A stretch of 32,664 nt of DNA, taken from positions 1 to 32,664 of the forward strand of contig PBLJ01000057.1 in NCBI GenBank assembly GCA_002721705.1, written 5' to 3'. Shown in pieces: positions 24,211-32,660 of the stretch (position 1 is the first letter of the stretch; every line of letters begins with the position of its first letter). Position numbers and translations under genes: made by a program. The notes beneath the pieces were generated by a model, which saw nothing but the letters and a program-made list of their open reading frames with translations, ran no database searches and was not told the origin of the DNA. The stretch comes from Opitutia bacterium. GTDB taxonomy: Bacteria; Verrucomicrobiota; Verrucomicrobiia; Opitutales; Seribacteraceae.

Positions 24211-26832
24211 TCATTCGTCTCCCCCCCCCATTCGACTGACCTCGTCTTCTCCCGGGAGCCCAAAGCAGCGAAGAACGCCTGTCGGGCTTTTGGGGAAATA
24301 AGCCTCTGCGGGATCAGGGATGAAATGCGTGTTGCCGGAACCGACGTAGACGCGACCACGCGAGACGGAAGGCCCTGCAAGTACCGGACCGAGATAGATT
24401 TCCTTCAAGGATTTACCCGACGATGCATCTAGGACAACGAGCTTGTTGCTGGAAAAAGTGGTGAAAAAGGCCAAACCATTGGCAATCGCTATGCCGGATG
24501 CCACAGGGTCGCCGGTATTGCGAAAAAGTGGCTTCTCCTTGGTACCTCCGACCCATGGCACCTTGGGACGTTCATGCCTCCAGTTCTCCGTCTTCACGTC
24601 GGCGCTGATGGAGGTCACCCGTCCACCAGTCGGAGGAGTAAGGCGCTTGGGGCTATGGGTCCCCTTGTAAATAACGTCCAAACCATTCACGAAGACGGAT
24701 TGGCCATCGGTGGCGCATCCCGTTTGCAAACCGCCTACGGTGCTTGGCAAGGCCAAGGTTCTCGGGTGTACCTTGGGGTTTTCCATGGGAGGGCCACGGT
24801 AGATCGGGGTGTGACCGAGAATACTGCCATCGTCCAGACGAAGAACGTAGAATCCACCGTTCTTGCAACCAGCTCCCACGACGCGTGTTTTAGCGCCATC
24901 CACTTGAATGGTCATGATCTTCGGAGTGTCGCCGACCGCTTGGTCCTTGAAACCGGTCTTGGGATCGTAACCGGGCATGGTGTGATTCCAGACGTCGTGC
25001 TTGGATAACTGGGTAACCCATTTTTCATGACCGTTGCGGGCGTCGACGGCGATGATTGCAGCGGAGTGCTCGGTGTAGTTGCGTGGATCGTCCGCGGTCG
25101 GTTTGCGAGGTGAATTGTGAATGTCGGTACCGAAGAAAATGGTTTGGGTTTCGCGATCATAGGACGGCGTACTCCAAACCGAACTGGTGGATGGCCCATA
25201 TTTGAAAACATGGGTTCCACGAGTCGTCCGCATGGTAATGGGCGGGTTGAACTTGATTGGTGGCGGACCGACGTCGTATTTCCATACAATGCGACCGTTC
25301 TTCGGGTTGAGAGCCATCACGAAACCTCGACCATAACAGCATTCGTATCCCGGAAAACGAGGCTGGGCATGCTCCAAGGCTCCACCAGCGAAGATCACCT
25401 TGTCATCCGCCCACACAGGGGATGCCATCATGACGTTGGCATGATGAGCCCCGGGAAATCCATCGACTCGACTGTCGACTTTCCAGCGTTCCACTCCCGT
25501 TGCGCGATCCAAGCAGTAGGCAACTCCTTTCACGTCGGAAAAGTAAACCGAGGACTTCGTCACCAAAGCCGAGCTGTAGACCCCACCACGAGGAATGAGC
25601 CCTCGCTTTTCCATGTCACGGTAAAGTTTCAGGCGCGCTTCATCGCCCAGTTCATATACCCAGGCAATCTGACCATTGGGTTTCAGCTTGTAAAATCGCG
25701 GCAAAGTGGCTGTTCCGAAATAGACGTGGCCATTCACCACCGAGGGAGTCGCGCTCACCATTCCCAGTTTTTTTTCAGCGCCTTTGGGTGGAAAGCGCCA
25801 CTTCAGTTCCAACTGCTCGGCATTTTTCGGTGAAAGCGTCTTTTCATTGGCATTGAAACGCCAACCTTCGGGTCCTTGGTTGTAGGTGGGCCAATCGCCG
25901 TTGGATTTGTCCTGACCTGAAAGCTGTTTCGAATCGCCTGACTTCAATAAGGCCTCGTGAGTCACCAAGGGCTTGAATGGATCGAAGGCTTCACGCATTG
26001 CCCATGCCATTCCACGAAGCAGGATGATTCGATAATAGGGATCGTTGAAGGTAAAGAGGTTGTGTCCCGGTATGGAACCGAATACGCGGCCTTTTCCGAT
26101 TTCCTTGGTCCAGAAGAGAGGCCAACGCTTGCCATCGAGTTCACTGGCCTTGGGTGGGCCCAGGGATCTCTTTTGCGGCCCTGCTTCGGAGGTGGCGAGA
26201 ACGGTGAGTTCATTCGTATTTCCATCCAATCCCCAATAATGCTCGTCCACCAAATTCAGCTTGTCCGGAAACCCATCGAAAATGCCATGCTTGCGACTGG
26301 AGTCCACGGAACTGGGCATCGGCAACACTCCCCAACGCGTCTTGCCTGGCTTCCAAGCCAACCCGAAGCGTTTCGCGATCTTGGAACCAATCGGTCCTTG
26401 TATAAAGGCACCGTGAATCGCCACCAGTCCTCCGCCGCGTTTGAGAAAAGCATCCATCAAGGTGAACTGCGAGGGCTTCATGGGTTGCATTTGCAAATAG
26501 AACACGACCAAGTCGGCGGATTCCCATTGCTTTGCCGTCGGAAATTGATGGGCGCTCTCCACGGTTACCCGAGGCACTCGTTTCAGCAATCTTGAGCAAA
26601 GGTCGCGGGCCTTGACGTACTCATGAAACCCGGGGGCATGGTTCTTATCGAAATCCCAAACCCAAACAATGCGTAGATCTCGCGAAGGCTGGGTCTCCTT
26701 GACTTCGCCAATTATACGTTCGACCTCAGCCAATTCCCGGGCAATCGGTTTCTGCCAAGCGTGCTGGCCCTCGGAAACAAAAGGACACAGAAAGAGCAGG
26801 GGTATCGAGACAATGAAGAGCAGTCTGCCCAT
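24211..26832 (-). CDS. Exported ThuA domain fused to PVA-dehydrogenase-like quinoprotein propeller
   Basis: This 873-residue protein has a signal peptide (1-21). Residues about 50-285 form a ThuA-like domain (LRIVWVWDFDKNHAPG; ADLVVFYLQM; GGGLVAIHGAF; IGKGRVFGSIPGH). Residues about 313-865 are a PQQ-dependent dehydrogenase-like propeller beginning DWPTYNQGPEGWRFNANEK. It carries a vicinal cysteine pair at 498-499 in GYECCYGRGFVMALNP and the blocks GPSTSSVWSTPSYD and LSKHDVWNHTMPGYD. These recall polyvinyl-alcohol dehydrogenases, which bear YxCCTFRGxVxALD at the same place. No heme motif is present, so electrons would leave through a separate cytochrome. A run of nine C (24221-24229) near the 3' end could shift only the last few residues. 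It lies 44 bp after a sulfatase stop. The frame is open to 26889, but the signal peptide fixes the start at 26832. Confidence 0.88.
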   Translation of the reverse strand: MGRLLFIVSIPLLFLCPFVSEGQHAWQKPIARELAEVERIIGEVKETQPSRDLRIVWVWDFDKNHAPGFHEYVKARDLCSRLLKRVPRVTVESAHQFPTAKQWESADLVVFYLQMQPMKPSQFTLMDAFLKRGGGLVAIHGAFIQGPIGSKIAKRFGLAWKPGKTRWGVLPMPSSVDSSRKHGIFDGFPDKLNLVDEHYWGLDGNTNELTVLATSEAGPQKRSLGPPKASELDGKRWPLFWTKEIGKGRVFGSIPGHNLFTFNDPYYRIILLRGMAWAMREAFDPFKPLVTHEALLKSGDSKQLSGQDKSNGDWPTYNQGPEGWRFNANEKTLSPKNAEQLELKWRFPPKGAEKKLGMVSATPSVVNGHVYFGTATLPRFYKLKPNGQIAWVYELGDEARLKLYRDMEKRGLIPRGGVYSSALVTKSSVYFSDVKGVAYCLDRATGVERWKVDSRVDGFPGAHHANVMMASPVWADDKVIFAGGALEHAQPRFPGYECCYGRGFVMALNPKNGRIVWKYDVGPPPIKFNPPITMRTTRGTHVFKYGPSTSSVWSTPSYDRETQTIFFGTDIHNSPRKPTADDPRNYTEHSAAIIAVDARNGHEKWVTQLSKHDVWNHTMPGYDPKTGFKDQAVGDTPKIMTIQVDGAKTRVVGAGCKNGGFYVLRLDDGSILGHTPIYRGPPMENPKVHPRTLALPSTVGGLQTGCATDGQSVFVNGLDVIYKGTHSPKRLTPPTGGRVTSISADVKTENWRHERPKVPWVGGTKEKPLFRNTGDPVASGIAIANGLAFFTTFSSNKLVVLDASSGKSLKEIYLGPVLAGPSVSRGRVYVGSGNTHFIPDPAEAYFPKSPTGVLRCFGLPGEDEVSRMGGGDE

Positions 26833-26876
26833 AAATCTTTCCGGCAGGACTTGCCTGCACTTGATGATAGGCAGAT

Positions 26877-28241
26877 TCACTTCAACCACTGGCCTCTCTT
26901 TGGGGGAGTCTTACGAGGGTTGGGTGGCCCACCGAGAGAAATGGCGTTCTCCTCGATTTCAGTAAGAAGCTTATCCGCCAAAGCTTTCATTTCCTTAACC
27001 TTCTCGGGGTGTTGTTCGCTCACATTGGTTTGTTCAGCGGGATCTTTGGTTAAATGAACAAGAACGGGGCCTTTGTCGGATCCCTTGATTTCCTTCACCT
27101 TGTCGAAATAGAGTTTCCAGTCGCCGACTCGTATCGCCTGGGGAACGGCCCATCCCTGCCAGTAAAGCAGGTTCTTGCGGGCATGCTCTTTCGCTTTGCC
27201 TGTCAGGGTCTCCCAGACATTGACGCCATCGATCTTGGGAACGCCTTTGGATACCTCCTTGAGGTTGATGCCGCAGGCATGGGCAAGGGTGGGAAGAAGG
27301 TCAATGGCGGTGGTAAGTTCGTCGCTCTCCTGACCGGCAGGGATCACGCCGGGCCAGCGGGCGATGCAAGGCACGCGAGTACCGCCTTCCAGAGCACTCC
27401 ACTTCAACCCACGATAGGGTTCGGCATTGGCCCACTTTTTCTGACCTGGTTCGGGTCCGTTGTCGGAAAGAAAAACCACAATTGTATTCTTCTCGAGGTT
27501 GGTGTCCTTTAGGGTATCGAGAATATCCCCTATCCTGCCGTCCAGTTCCTCGACCACGTCGCCATAGGCGCCGTTGGCTGATTTGCCTTTCCATTCGGGA
27601 TGGGACTGGGCAGGGAAATGTGGAGCCGTGAAAGGGAGGTAGAGAAAGAATGGGTTTTCTTGGTTAGCCTGGATGAACTTGATCGCCTCACCGATGAAAT
27701 TCTCGGTCAATCGACTGTTGTTGAACGGATCGGCGACGAGGTCGGGGCCTCGCCACAGTTTCTTCGTCTGGTTGTTGCTCTTGTTTATGTAGTAAGTCGT
27801 GTCAAAACCCTGTTTCATGGGTTGCAGTTCAGGCGAATCCCCCAAGTGCCACTTGCCGATGAGGGCAGTCTGGTAACCAGCCCCTTTGAAGATCTCCCCC
27901 ATGGTAAGGGCCTCGGGAGCCAACCCGTTCAGTGTCTTGAGCCCATAACCGACCACGCCTCCGCGCCAACCCAATCGCGGTGGATAGGCGCCGGTAAGCA
28001 AGGCCATGCGCGATGGGGTGCAGACCGTGGCACCGGCATAAAAGCCAGTGAGCCGAATACCGCCCTTGGCCAATTTGTCGAGAACCGGCGTTTTCTGTTT
28101 CTCGCTTCCGTAGCAGGAAAGATCCTTGTAGCCCAAGTCGTCCGCCATCATGAGGATGACGTTTGGTTGGTCGGCCTGCGCAACCAACGAGACGGTTGCG
28201 GCGAGCAGACAAAGCAAAGAGGTTGCTGTTACTTTTTTCAT
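26877..28241 (-). CDS. Exported S1-type sulfatase, middle gene of sulfatase operon
   Basis: This 454-residue sulfatase has a signal peptide (1-23, AQA-D), metal-binding MADDLGYKDLSCYG (32-45), formylglycine motif CTPSR at 74-78 (Cys74) and GKWHLG at 129-134. Later come APHFP, the second metal site SDNG and the GTRVPCIARWPG block. It ends with a basic Pro-rich tail (PRKTPPKRGQWLK). The sequence is close in style to arylsulfatase A-like enzymes. It starts 16 bp after the stop of the preceding sulfatase and is followed by the ThuA/quinoprotein fusion 44 bp on, so three genes are probably co-transcribed. Substrate unknown. Confidence 0.93.
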   Translation of the reverse strand: MKKVTATSLLCLLAATVSLVAQADQPNVILMMADDLGYKDLSCYGSEKQKTPVLDKLAKGGIRLTGFYAGATVCTPSRMALLTGAYPPRLGWRGGVVGYGLKTLNGLAPEALTMGEIFKGAGYQTALIGKWHLGDSPELQPMKQGFDTTYYINKSNNQTKKLWRGPDLVADPFNNSRLTENFIGEAIKFIQANQENPFFLYLPFTAPHFPAQSHPEWKGKSANGAYGDVVEELDGRIGDILDTLKDTNLEKNTIVVFLSDNGPEPGQKKWANAEPYRGLKWSALEGGTRVPCIARWPGVIPAGQESDELTTAIDLLPTLAHACGINLKEVSKGVPKIDGVNVWETLTGKAKEHARKNLLYWQGWAVPQAIRVGDWKLYFDKVKEIKGSDKGPVLVHLTKDPAEQTNVSEQHPEKVKEMKALADKLLTEIEENAISLGGPPNPRKTPPKRGQWLK

Positions 28242-28257
28242 AATGGATTCCGAAAAT

Positions 28258-29676
28258 CTAGTTTCCCACCGCCTTCAGTTCCTTCATGACCCCGGTTTTC
28301 CACTCGGCGAGCTCCGTTTCCATACGGGCTTTCACTTCGGGTAGTTTTCCCGAGAGGTCCTGCTTTTCCTGAGGGTCATCCTGGATATCGAACAATTGAA
28401 CGCGCTTGCGGGTCGCGATCATTTTGTGCCTATCGCCCATCCAGACCGCCTCGGAACCGTTCTTGTTGAGAAATCCGATGGGACGGTCTCGAGTCTCACG
28501 CTCACCACGAATCAAAGGAAGCAGGCTGATGCCATCGTAGATACGATCTTTCGGAAGGGGGATGCCAAGAAAGTCCAAAATGGTAGGGAAATAATCCGAC
28601 GTCACGCAAGGAGCGGAAATCGTTCGCGGCTTTTTCACCTGATCAGGCCACACCAGCAAGCCCGGCACACGTATTCCTCCCTCTCGAATCGATAGTTTGT
28701 GCCCCGACAATCCTCCATTCGAACCAACGTGTCGAGGTGAGCCTTGGCGGGCCGGCCCATTATCCGAACAAAACCAAAGCATGGTGTCGTCGGCCACGCC
28801 CAACTTCTTCAACTCGGCTCGGAGGCGCCCGACCTGCTCGTCCATCGCCGTGATGCAAGCGTAATAGTGTTGAGCGGGTTCCGGTAGATCCGCATACGTT
28901 TTGCGGTACTTCGAACCGCCGACCACGGGCGAGTGCGGAGTGTGAAACCAAATCACCGCGAGGAACGGTTGCTCCTTTTTCACAGCGCCTTGAATGAATG
29001 GTAAAGCGCGATCCATGATGACTCGTGAATCATCTCCAAGCGTGTTTTCGGTCACCGTTTGACTTGAACCAACGAAGTAATCGTTTCCGTAAGGTTTGGC
29101 GGAAACGGGAGCAGGAGTTGCGGGCTTCTTGCCCTTGATCGGTCCCGGATCAATCAAGGGATCCCAAGTCGGCACCTTCGATTCGGTCACAAAGCAAACG
29201 TCCACGTCGCGCTCCCATGGTGGGCAATAGTATCGGACCGGGTTGCCGGCAAATGCCCCCCAGCGCTTCTGGTCACCCTTCTTTTTGGATAAAGTTCCCA
29301 AGTGCCACTTGCCGAAATGACCGGTAGTGTAGCCTTCTTTCTTGAGGACCGTGGAAATGGGGATCTCCGTCGCCTCCAGCATGCCTTTCATCGCGAAAGT
29401 GACCCCAAAACGGTAGGGATTGCGCCCGGTGTAGCAACTTCCGCGGGTAGGCGAACACATCGCGGCGGCCGAATAAAACCTCGTAAAGGTAACACCTTCT
29501 CGGCTCATGCGGTCGAGGTGCGGGGTCTTGAGATGGGGGTGCCCGTTGTAGCCGGTATCTCCCCAACCTTGATCGTCCGTCATGCAAAGAATGACGTTCG
29601 GTTTCCGTTCGGCAAAGAGTTCACCGAAAGCAAAGGCGAAGAAAATACTGAGCAGGGAAACAATTCTAGTCGTCAT
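28258..29676 (-). CDS. Exported S1-type sulfatase, first gene of sulfatase operon
   Basis: This 472-residue sulfatase has a signal peptide (1-22), metal-binding MTDDQGWGDTGYNGHP (32-47), formylglycine motif CSPTR at 74-78 (Cys74), GKWHLG at 122-127, TPHSP and CSDNG further on, and the C-terminal FDIQDDPQEKQDLS segment. The CSPTR form (Thr in place of the commoner Ser) is within the accepted C-x-P-x-R pattern. It leads a minus-strand unit with a second sulfatase 16 bp downstream. It is not a recent duplicate of that neighbour, since inserts and C-termini differ. Confidence 0.93.
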   Translation of the reverse strand: MTTRIVSLLSIFFAFAFGELFAERKPNVILCMTDDQGWGDTGYNGHPHLKTPHLDRMSREGVTFTRFYSAAAMCSPTRGSCYTGRNPYRFGVTFAMKGMLEATEIPISTVLKKEGYTTGHFGKWHLGTLSKKKGDQKRWGAFAGNPVRYYCPPWERDVDVCFVTESKVPTWDPLIDPGPIKGKKPATPAPVSAKPYGNDYFVGSSQTVTENTLGDDSRVIMDRALPFIQGAVKKEQPFLAVIWFHTPHSPVVGGSKYRKTYADLPEPAQHYYACITAMDEQVGRLRAELKKLGVADDTMLWFCSDNGPARQGSPRHVGSNGGLSGHKLSIREGGIRVPGLLVWPDQVKKPRTISAPCVTSDYFPTILDFLGIPLPKDRIYDGISLLPLIRGERETRDRPIGFLNKNGSEAVWMGDRHKMIATRKRVQLFDIQDDPQEKQDLSGKLPEVKARMETELAEWKTGVMKELKAVGN

Positions 29677-29734
29677 GGCGTATGATTACGAGATTGAACC
29701 ATTGAGTTACTCGTGGCCAATCGCTTCCCTTGTT

Positions 29735-29757
29735 TCCGGGCACTTTTTCAACCCGGA
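29735..29757. repeat. 6-bp inverted repeat (hairpin) between repeat protein and sulfatase operon
   Basis: TCCGGG and CCCGGA are separated by 11 nt in the 140-bp gap 29677-29816. The hairpin could be a weak terminator for the repeat-protein gene or a regulatory stem. It lacks the T-run of an intrinsic terminator on either strand, so the role is uncertain. Confidence 0.25.
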
Positions 29758-29816
29758 CCTAATGCTCGATCAATTTGCCGGATCTCGGACACCGTCCTTA
29801 ATTTCGAGCCAATCGA

Positions 29817-30575
29817 TCAACGATCGCCATCGTCCTCATCGTCGTCGTCATCCCCCTCGGTCATTTCTTCCCAAATCTCCTTGGCCTCGTCCTCATCCAG
29901 TTTGCCTAACTCGACAGCGGCCTTCAAGCCACGAGCAACGGCTTCCCAAAGGTCTTTTTCATTCTCGTCGTCCTCAAAGTCTCCCTCGTCCACATCTCCG
30001 TATTGCTTCTTTAGCACAACCCATTTCTTCTCGGCCTCTTCCTCTGTCAACTTGCCGGCCTTGATTGCTGCATCCATCTTCTTTTCGACCGCTTTCCAAT
30101 CGATGTCTTTCTTCTTGGTGCGGGTGTGGCCCCCCTGCATGGCTTTCCATTTGGCCCAAGCTTCGTCTTCAGTCAGCTTGCCTTCCTTGACTGCCCATTT
30201 CAGTTTTTTGGCAATGGCGTCCGAGTCAGTATGCTTCTTCTTTGCTCGAGAGTGTTGTCCTTTTTGAATCGCTTCCCATTTGGCCTTGGCGTCCTCCTCG
30301 GATAGCTTGCCCTCCTTCACCATCATCTTGAGCTTCTTGGCAACGACGTCCATGTCAGCAGGCGCTTTTCCAGCGCCTTGGCGTCCTTTGTTGATAGCCG
30401 CCCATTTGGCCTTGGCGTCCTCCTCGGACAGTTTGCCTGCCTTCACGGCGGCCTTTAATTCCTTGGCAATGGCATCCATTTTCGCATCGGGAACCTTTTC
30501 GGCAAGTAATGCAACGGGACTTGCGAAGATAGAAACTAGAAGGATGCAAATCGGGGTGATGTTGAGCTTTTTCAT
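29817..30575 (-). CDS. Exported protein of five SHOCT-like repeats with acidic tail
   Basis: This 252-residue protein has a signal peptide (1-25, ending LLA-E), followed by five copies of a roughly 42-residue unit: an amphipathic helix, the turn [AE]GKL and a second helix [ST]EEDAKAKW. The GKL turns are at residues 47, 89, 132, 174 and 224, so the spacing is regular (42, 43, 42) except before the last copy (50), where an acidic linker intervenes. Lys-rich linkers join copies 2-4. The C-terminus is a run of Asp/Glu (DDDDDEDDGDR). Each unit resembles the SHOCT/short C-terminal helical hairpin, usually found once per protein. The frame is open to 30662; the signal peptide fixes the start at 30575. 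Function unknown; it is divergent from a sulfatase. Confidence 0.75.
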   Translation of the reverse strand: MKKLNITPICILLVSIFASPVALLAEKVPDAKMDAIAKELKAAVKAGKLSEEDAKAKWAAINKGRQGAGKAPADMDVVAKKLKMMVKEGKLSEEDAKAKWEAIQKGQHSRAKKKHTDSDAIAKKLKWAVKEGKLTEDEAWAKWKAMQGGHTRTKKKDIDWKAVEKKMDAAIKAGKLTEEEAEKKWVVLKKQYGDVDEGDFEDDENEKDLWEAVARGLKAAVELGKLDEDEAKEIWEEMTEGDDDDDEDDGDR

Positions 30576-30646
30576 GGTGCTTGTAGGTATGAGATCAGCT
30601 TGCGGAGAAAAGTTGGGCCTATCCGTCGGATCGGAACAAAGGGATA

Positions 30647-30678
30647 ATTCTGCCCAATACAATGGATTTCGGCAGAAT
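30647..30678. promoter_or_regulatory. 8-bp inverted repeat in divergent promoter region, candidate operator
   Basis: ATTCTGCC (30647-30654) and GGCAGAAT (30671-30678) form a perfect 8-bp inverted repeat with a 16-nt spacer. The half-site centres lie 24 bp apart. The site lies in the 211-bp region between the minus-strand repeat-protein gene and the plus-strand sulfatase at 30787, so a dimeric regulator binding here could control both. Confidence 0.35.
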
Positions 30679-30786
30679 GTTCAACCATTTCCCGTTCCTT
30701 CCATTTAGTAGTAAAAAATCCTATCGCATTTCCCCGGAGGGCATCCATTGTAAGCAAACTATCCTTTCCTACTAATCGAGAGAACC

Positions 30787-32136
30787 ATGCCTACCTTGCG
30801 AGAACTTGCACACCTACTCGTCGCGATCCTGACCGCTCTGAGTATTGAAGCCCATGCCGCCCAACCGCCCAACGTCGTGTTCATTTTCGCCGATGACCTA
30901 GGTTACGGGGATCTCAGTTGCTACGGTCACCCAGTGGCCAAGACGCCCCATATTGATCGCTTGGCAAAAGAGGGTGTTCGGTTCACCCAACACTATGCCA
31001 ACGGGCCCGAGTGCAGCCCGACTCGAACCGCTCTCCTGACAGGTCGATACCAGCAGCGGGCCGGAGGACTGGAATGCGCCATCGGGACGGGCAACGTGGG
31101 ACGCTACGACGAGGCAATCGAATTGGCGGAAGCACGTCAACTGGGCCTGCCCGCCAAGCAGTCCGTCCTCCCCTCCGCCCTGAAAAAGGCGGGTTACGTC
31201 ACCGGGGTATTCGGCAAATGGCATCTGGGTTACGAACCCCAATTCAATCCGATCGAACACGGATGGGACGAATTCTTCGGCTATATGGGAGGCAACGTCC
31301 ATTACTTCAACCACAAGGAACTAAGCGACCTGCACGTTTTGTTCGAAGGACGCCTTCCGGTTTATCGGAAAGGGTACATGACCCACCTGATCACGGACTC
31401 GTCGATCGACTTCATCGAGCGTCACAAGGACAAGCCTTTCTTTCTATTCGTTTCGCATGAGAGCCCGCATTTCCCCTTTCAAGGGCCAGGCGACGAAAAA
31501 AAGGTGATCGACGAAACGAACTGGATGGAGGCCGATGCCAAGACCTACGTGGCCATGCTGGAAAACCTTGATGGCGAAGTCGGACGCGTCCTGAAAACAC
31601 TCAAGGACAAGAATCTAGAAGAGGAAACGATCGTGATCTTCGTCTCGGACAACGGAGGCTTCGCCAAGGCAGCTCACATGGGTCCTCTCAAGGGAGCCAA
31701 GAGCAGTACCTTGGAGGGTGGCATTCGCGTGCCGCTCATCATCCGATGGCCCGGCCGGATCGAAGCCGGCAAAACAAGCAACCAAGTCTGCGCCACCTTT
31801 GACCTGACGCGATCCATCTTGAACTTAGCTGGAGCCAAGGTGCCGGCCAAGAAACTCGACGGGGTCGACGTCATCGATCACCTGACCCAAAGGAAACCGG
31901 ATTTCAAACGCACGCTCTACTGGCGGGGAAAGCGCGGGGTTCGCACTTGGTGGGCTGTTCGTGACGGCGACTTGAAGTACGTGCGCAAAACGGAAGGGGA
32001 AACGGAAGAATGGCTCTACGATTTGTCCAAGGACGTCGGAGAAACCAAAGACCTCAGCCAAGCCAAGCCCAAGCAAGTCGTACGACTCAAGAAAATGTTG
32101 GCCAAATGGGAAAAAGAAGTGCAACCGATCCGCTGA
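30787..32136 (+). CDS. Exported S1-type sulfatase
   Basis: This 449-residue sulfatase has a signal peptide (1-25), metal-binding FADDLGYGDLSCYGHP (34-49), formylglycine motif CSPTR at 76-80 (Cys76), GKWHLG at 143-148, SPHFP, SDNGG and the GGIRVPLIIRWPG block, ending with a LYDLSKDVGETKDL segment. It has an insert of about 25 residues between the CSPTR block and the GKWHLG block (GTGNVGRYDEAIELAEA), seen in some but not all family members. It is transcribed away from the repeat-protein gene and no gene follows closely in its direction (125-bp gap). Substrate unknown. Confidence 0.93.
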   Translation: MPTLRELAHLLVAILTALSIEAHAAQPPNVVFIFADDLGYGDLSCYGHPVAKTPHIDRLAKEGVRFTQHYANGPECSPTRTALLTGRYQQRAGGLECAIGTGNVGRYDEAIELAEARQLGLPAKQSVLPSALKKAGYVTGVFGKWHLGYEPQFNPIEHGWDEFFGYMGGNVHYFNHKELSDLHVLFEGRLPVYRKGYMTHLITDSSIDFIERHKDKPFFLFVSHESPHFPFQGPGDEKKVIDETNWMEADAKTYVAMLENLDGEVGRVLKTLKDKNLEEETIVIFVSDNGGFAKAAHMGPLKGAKSSTLEGGIRVPLIIRWPGRIEAGKTSNQVCATFDLTRSILNLAGAKVPAKKLDGVDVIDHLTQRKPDFKRTLYWRGKRGVRTWWAVRDGDLKYVRKTEGETEEWLYDLSKDVGETKDLSQAKPKQVVRLKKMLAKWEKEVQPIR

Positions 32137-32261
32137 TAAAGGGTCGCTTACAAGAACACTGTCGTTGACTTGATCTCGTTGAGGCCAAAAACGTCACTGG
32201 ATAAACAAACTCGGCAAAATGTCAGGGAAATGAAAGCCTTGGTTCTAGATAATCAAATGCA

Positions 32262-32627
32262 ATGAACAGAAGTCGCAAAAAACATTGGGGGATGGATGAG
32301 CGGGCTTTCTGCATGCTTTTGAATCTCAGTCAGCTTTTGCATATCATCCCATCGTTGGGAATCATCCTTCCCGTTGTGATGTGGATAACGGAGAAGCACC
32401 GTTCATCAACGATCGATGCGCATGGCAAAAACGTATTGAATTGGCAAATATCGGCAGTGATTTATACTGGCATAGCCTGGATACTTTTCTGGATTATTGG
32501 GTTAAGCCTCCTTAACATTGCAATGGCTCTGGGTGTAATCACACTTGTTTTTGCAATTCTCGGGGCAGTGAAAGCCAATGAAGGGAAGGTTTGGAAATAT
32601 CCCTTGGCCATTCCGTTTTTCTCCTAA
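32262..32627 (+). CDS. DUF4870-family small membrane protein
   Basis: This protein of up to 121 residues has about three transmembrane segments (around 21-42, 63-82 and 84-104). The pattern matches DUF4870: an N-terminal NLSQLLHIIPSLGIILPVVMW helix, the loop DAHGKNVLNWQIS (where family members have HGKxxLNFQIS) and the C-terminal YPLAIPF motif. Function of the family is unknown. The start may be the ATG at 32262 or the one at 32292, which is preceded by a GGGGG stretch and gives MDERAFCM, closer to the family's usual N-terminus. The gene and its flanks are visibly more AT-rich than the rest of the window. Confidence 0.8.
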   Translation: MNRSRKKHWGMDERAFCMLLNLSQLLHIIPSLGIILPVVMWITEKHRSSTIDAHGKNVLNWQISAVIYTGIAWILFWIIGLSLLNIAMALGVITLVFAILGAVKANEGKVWKYPLAIPFFS

Positions 32628-32660
32628 TCCATTGCATGAACCCAGAAGGTTGAAAGAGGC

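Noticed and set aside
24221-24229. Run of nine C near the end of the ThuA/quinoprotein gene as a phase-variation switch
   Set aside because: Slippage would change only the last few residues (MGGGDE), so a functional switch is improbable; it may be a sequencing risk.
30748-30775. Promoter-like TTGTAA-N16-TACTAA before the fourth sulfatase
   Set aside because: Transcription would begin within a few bases of the ATG at 30787; a leaderless start is possible but unsupported.
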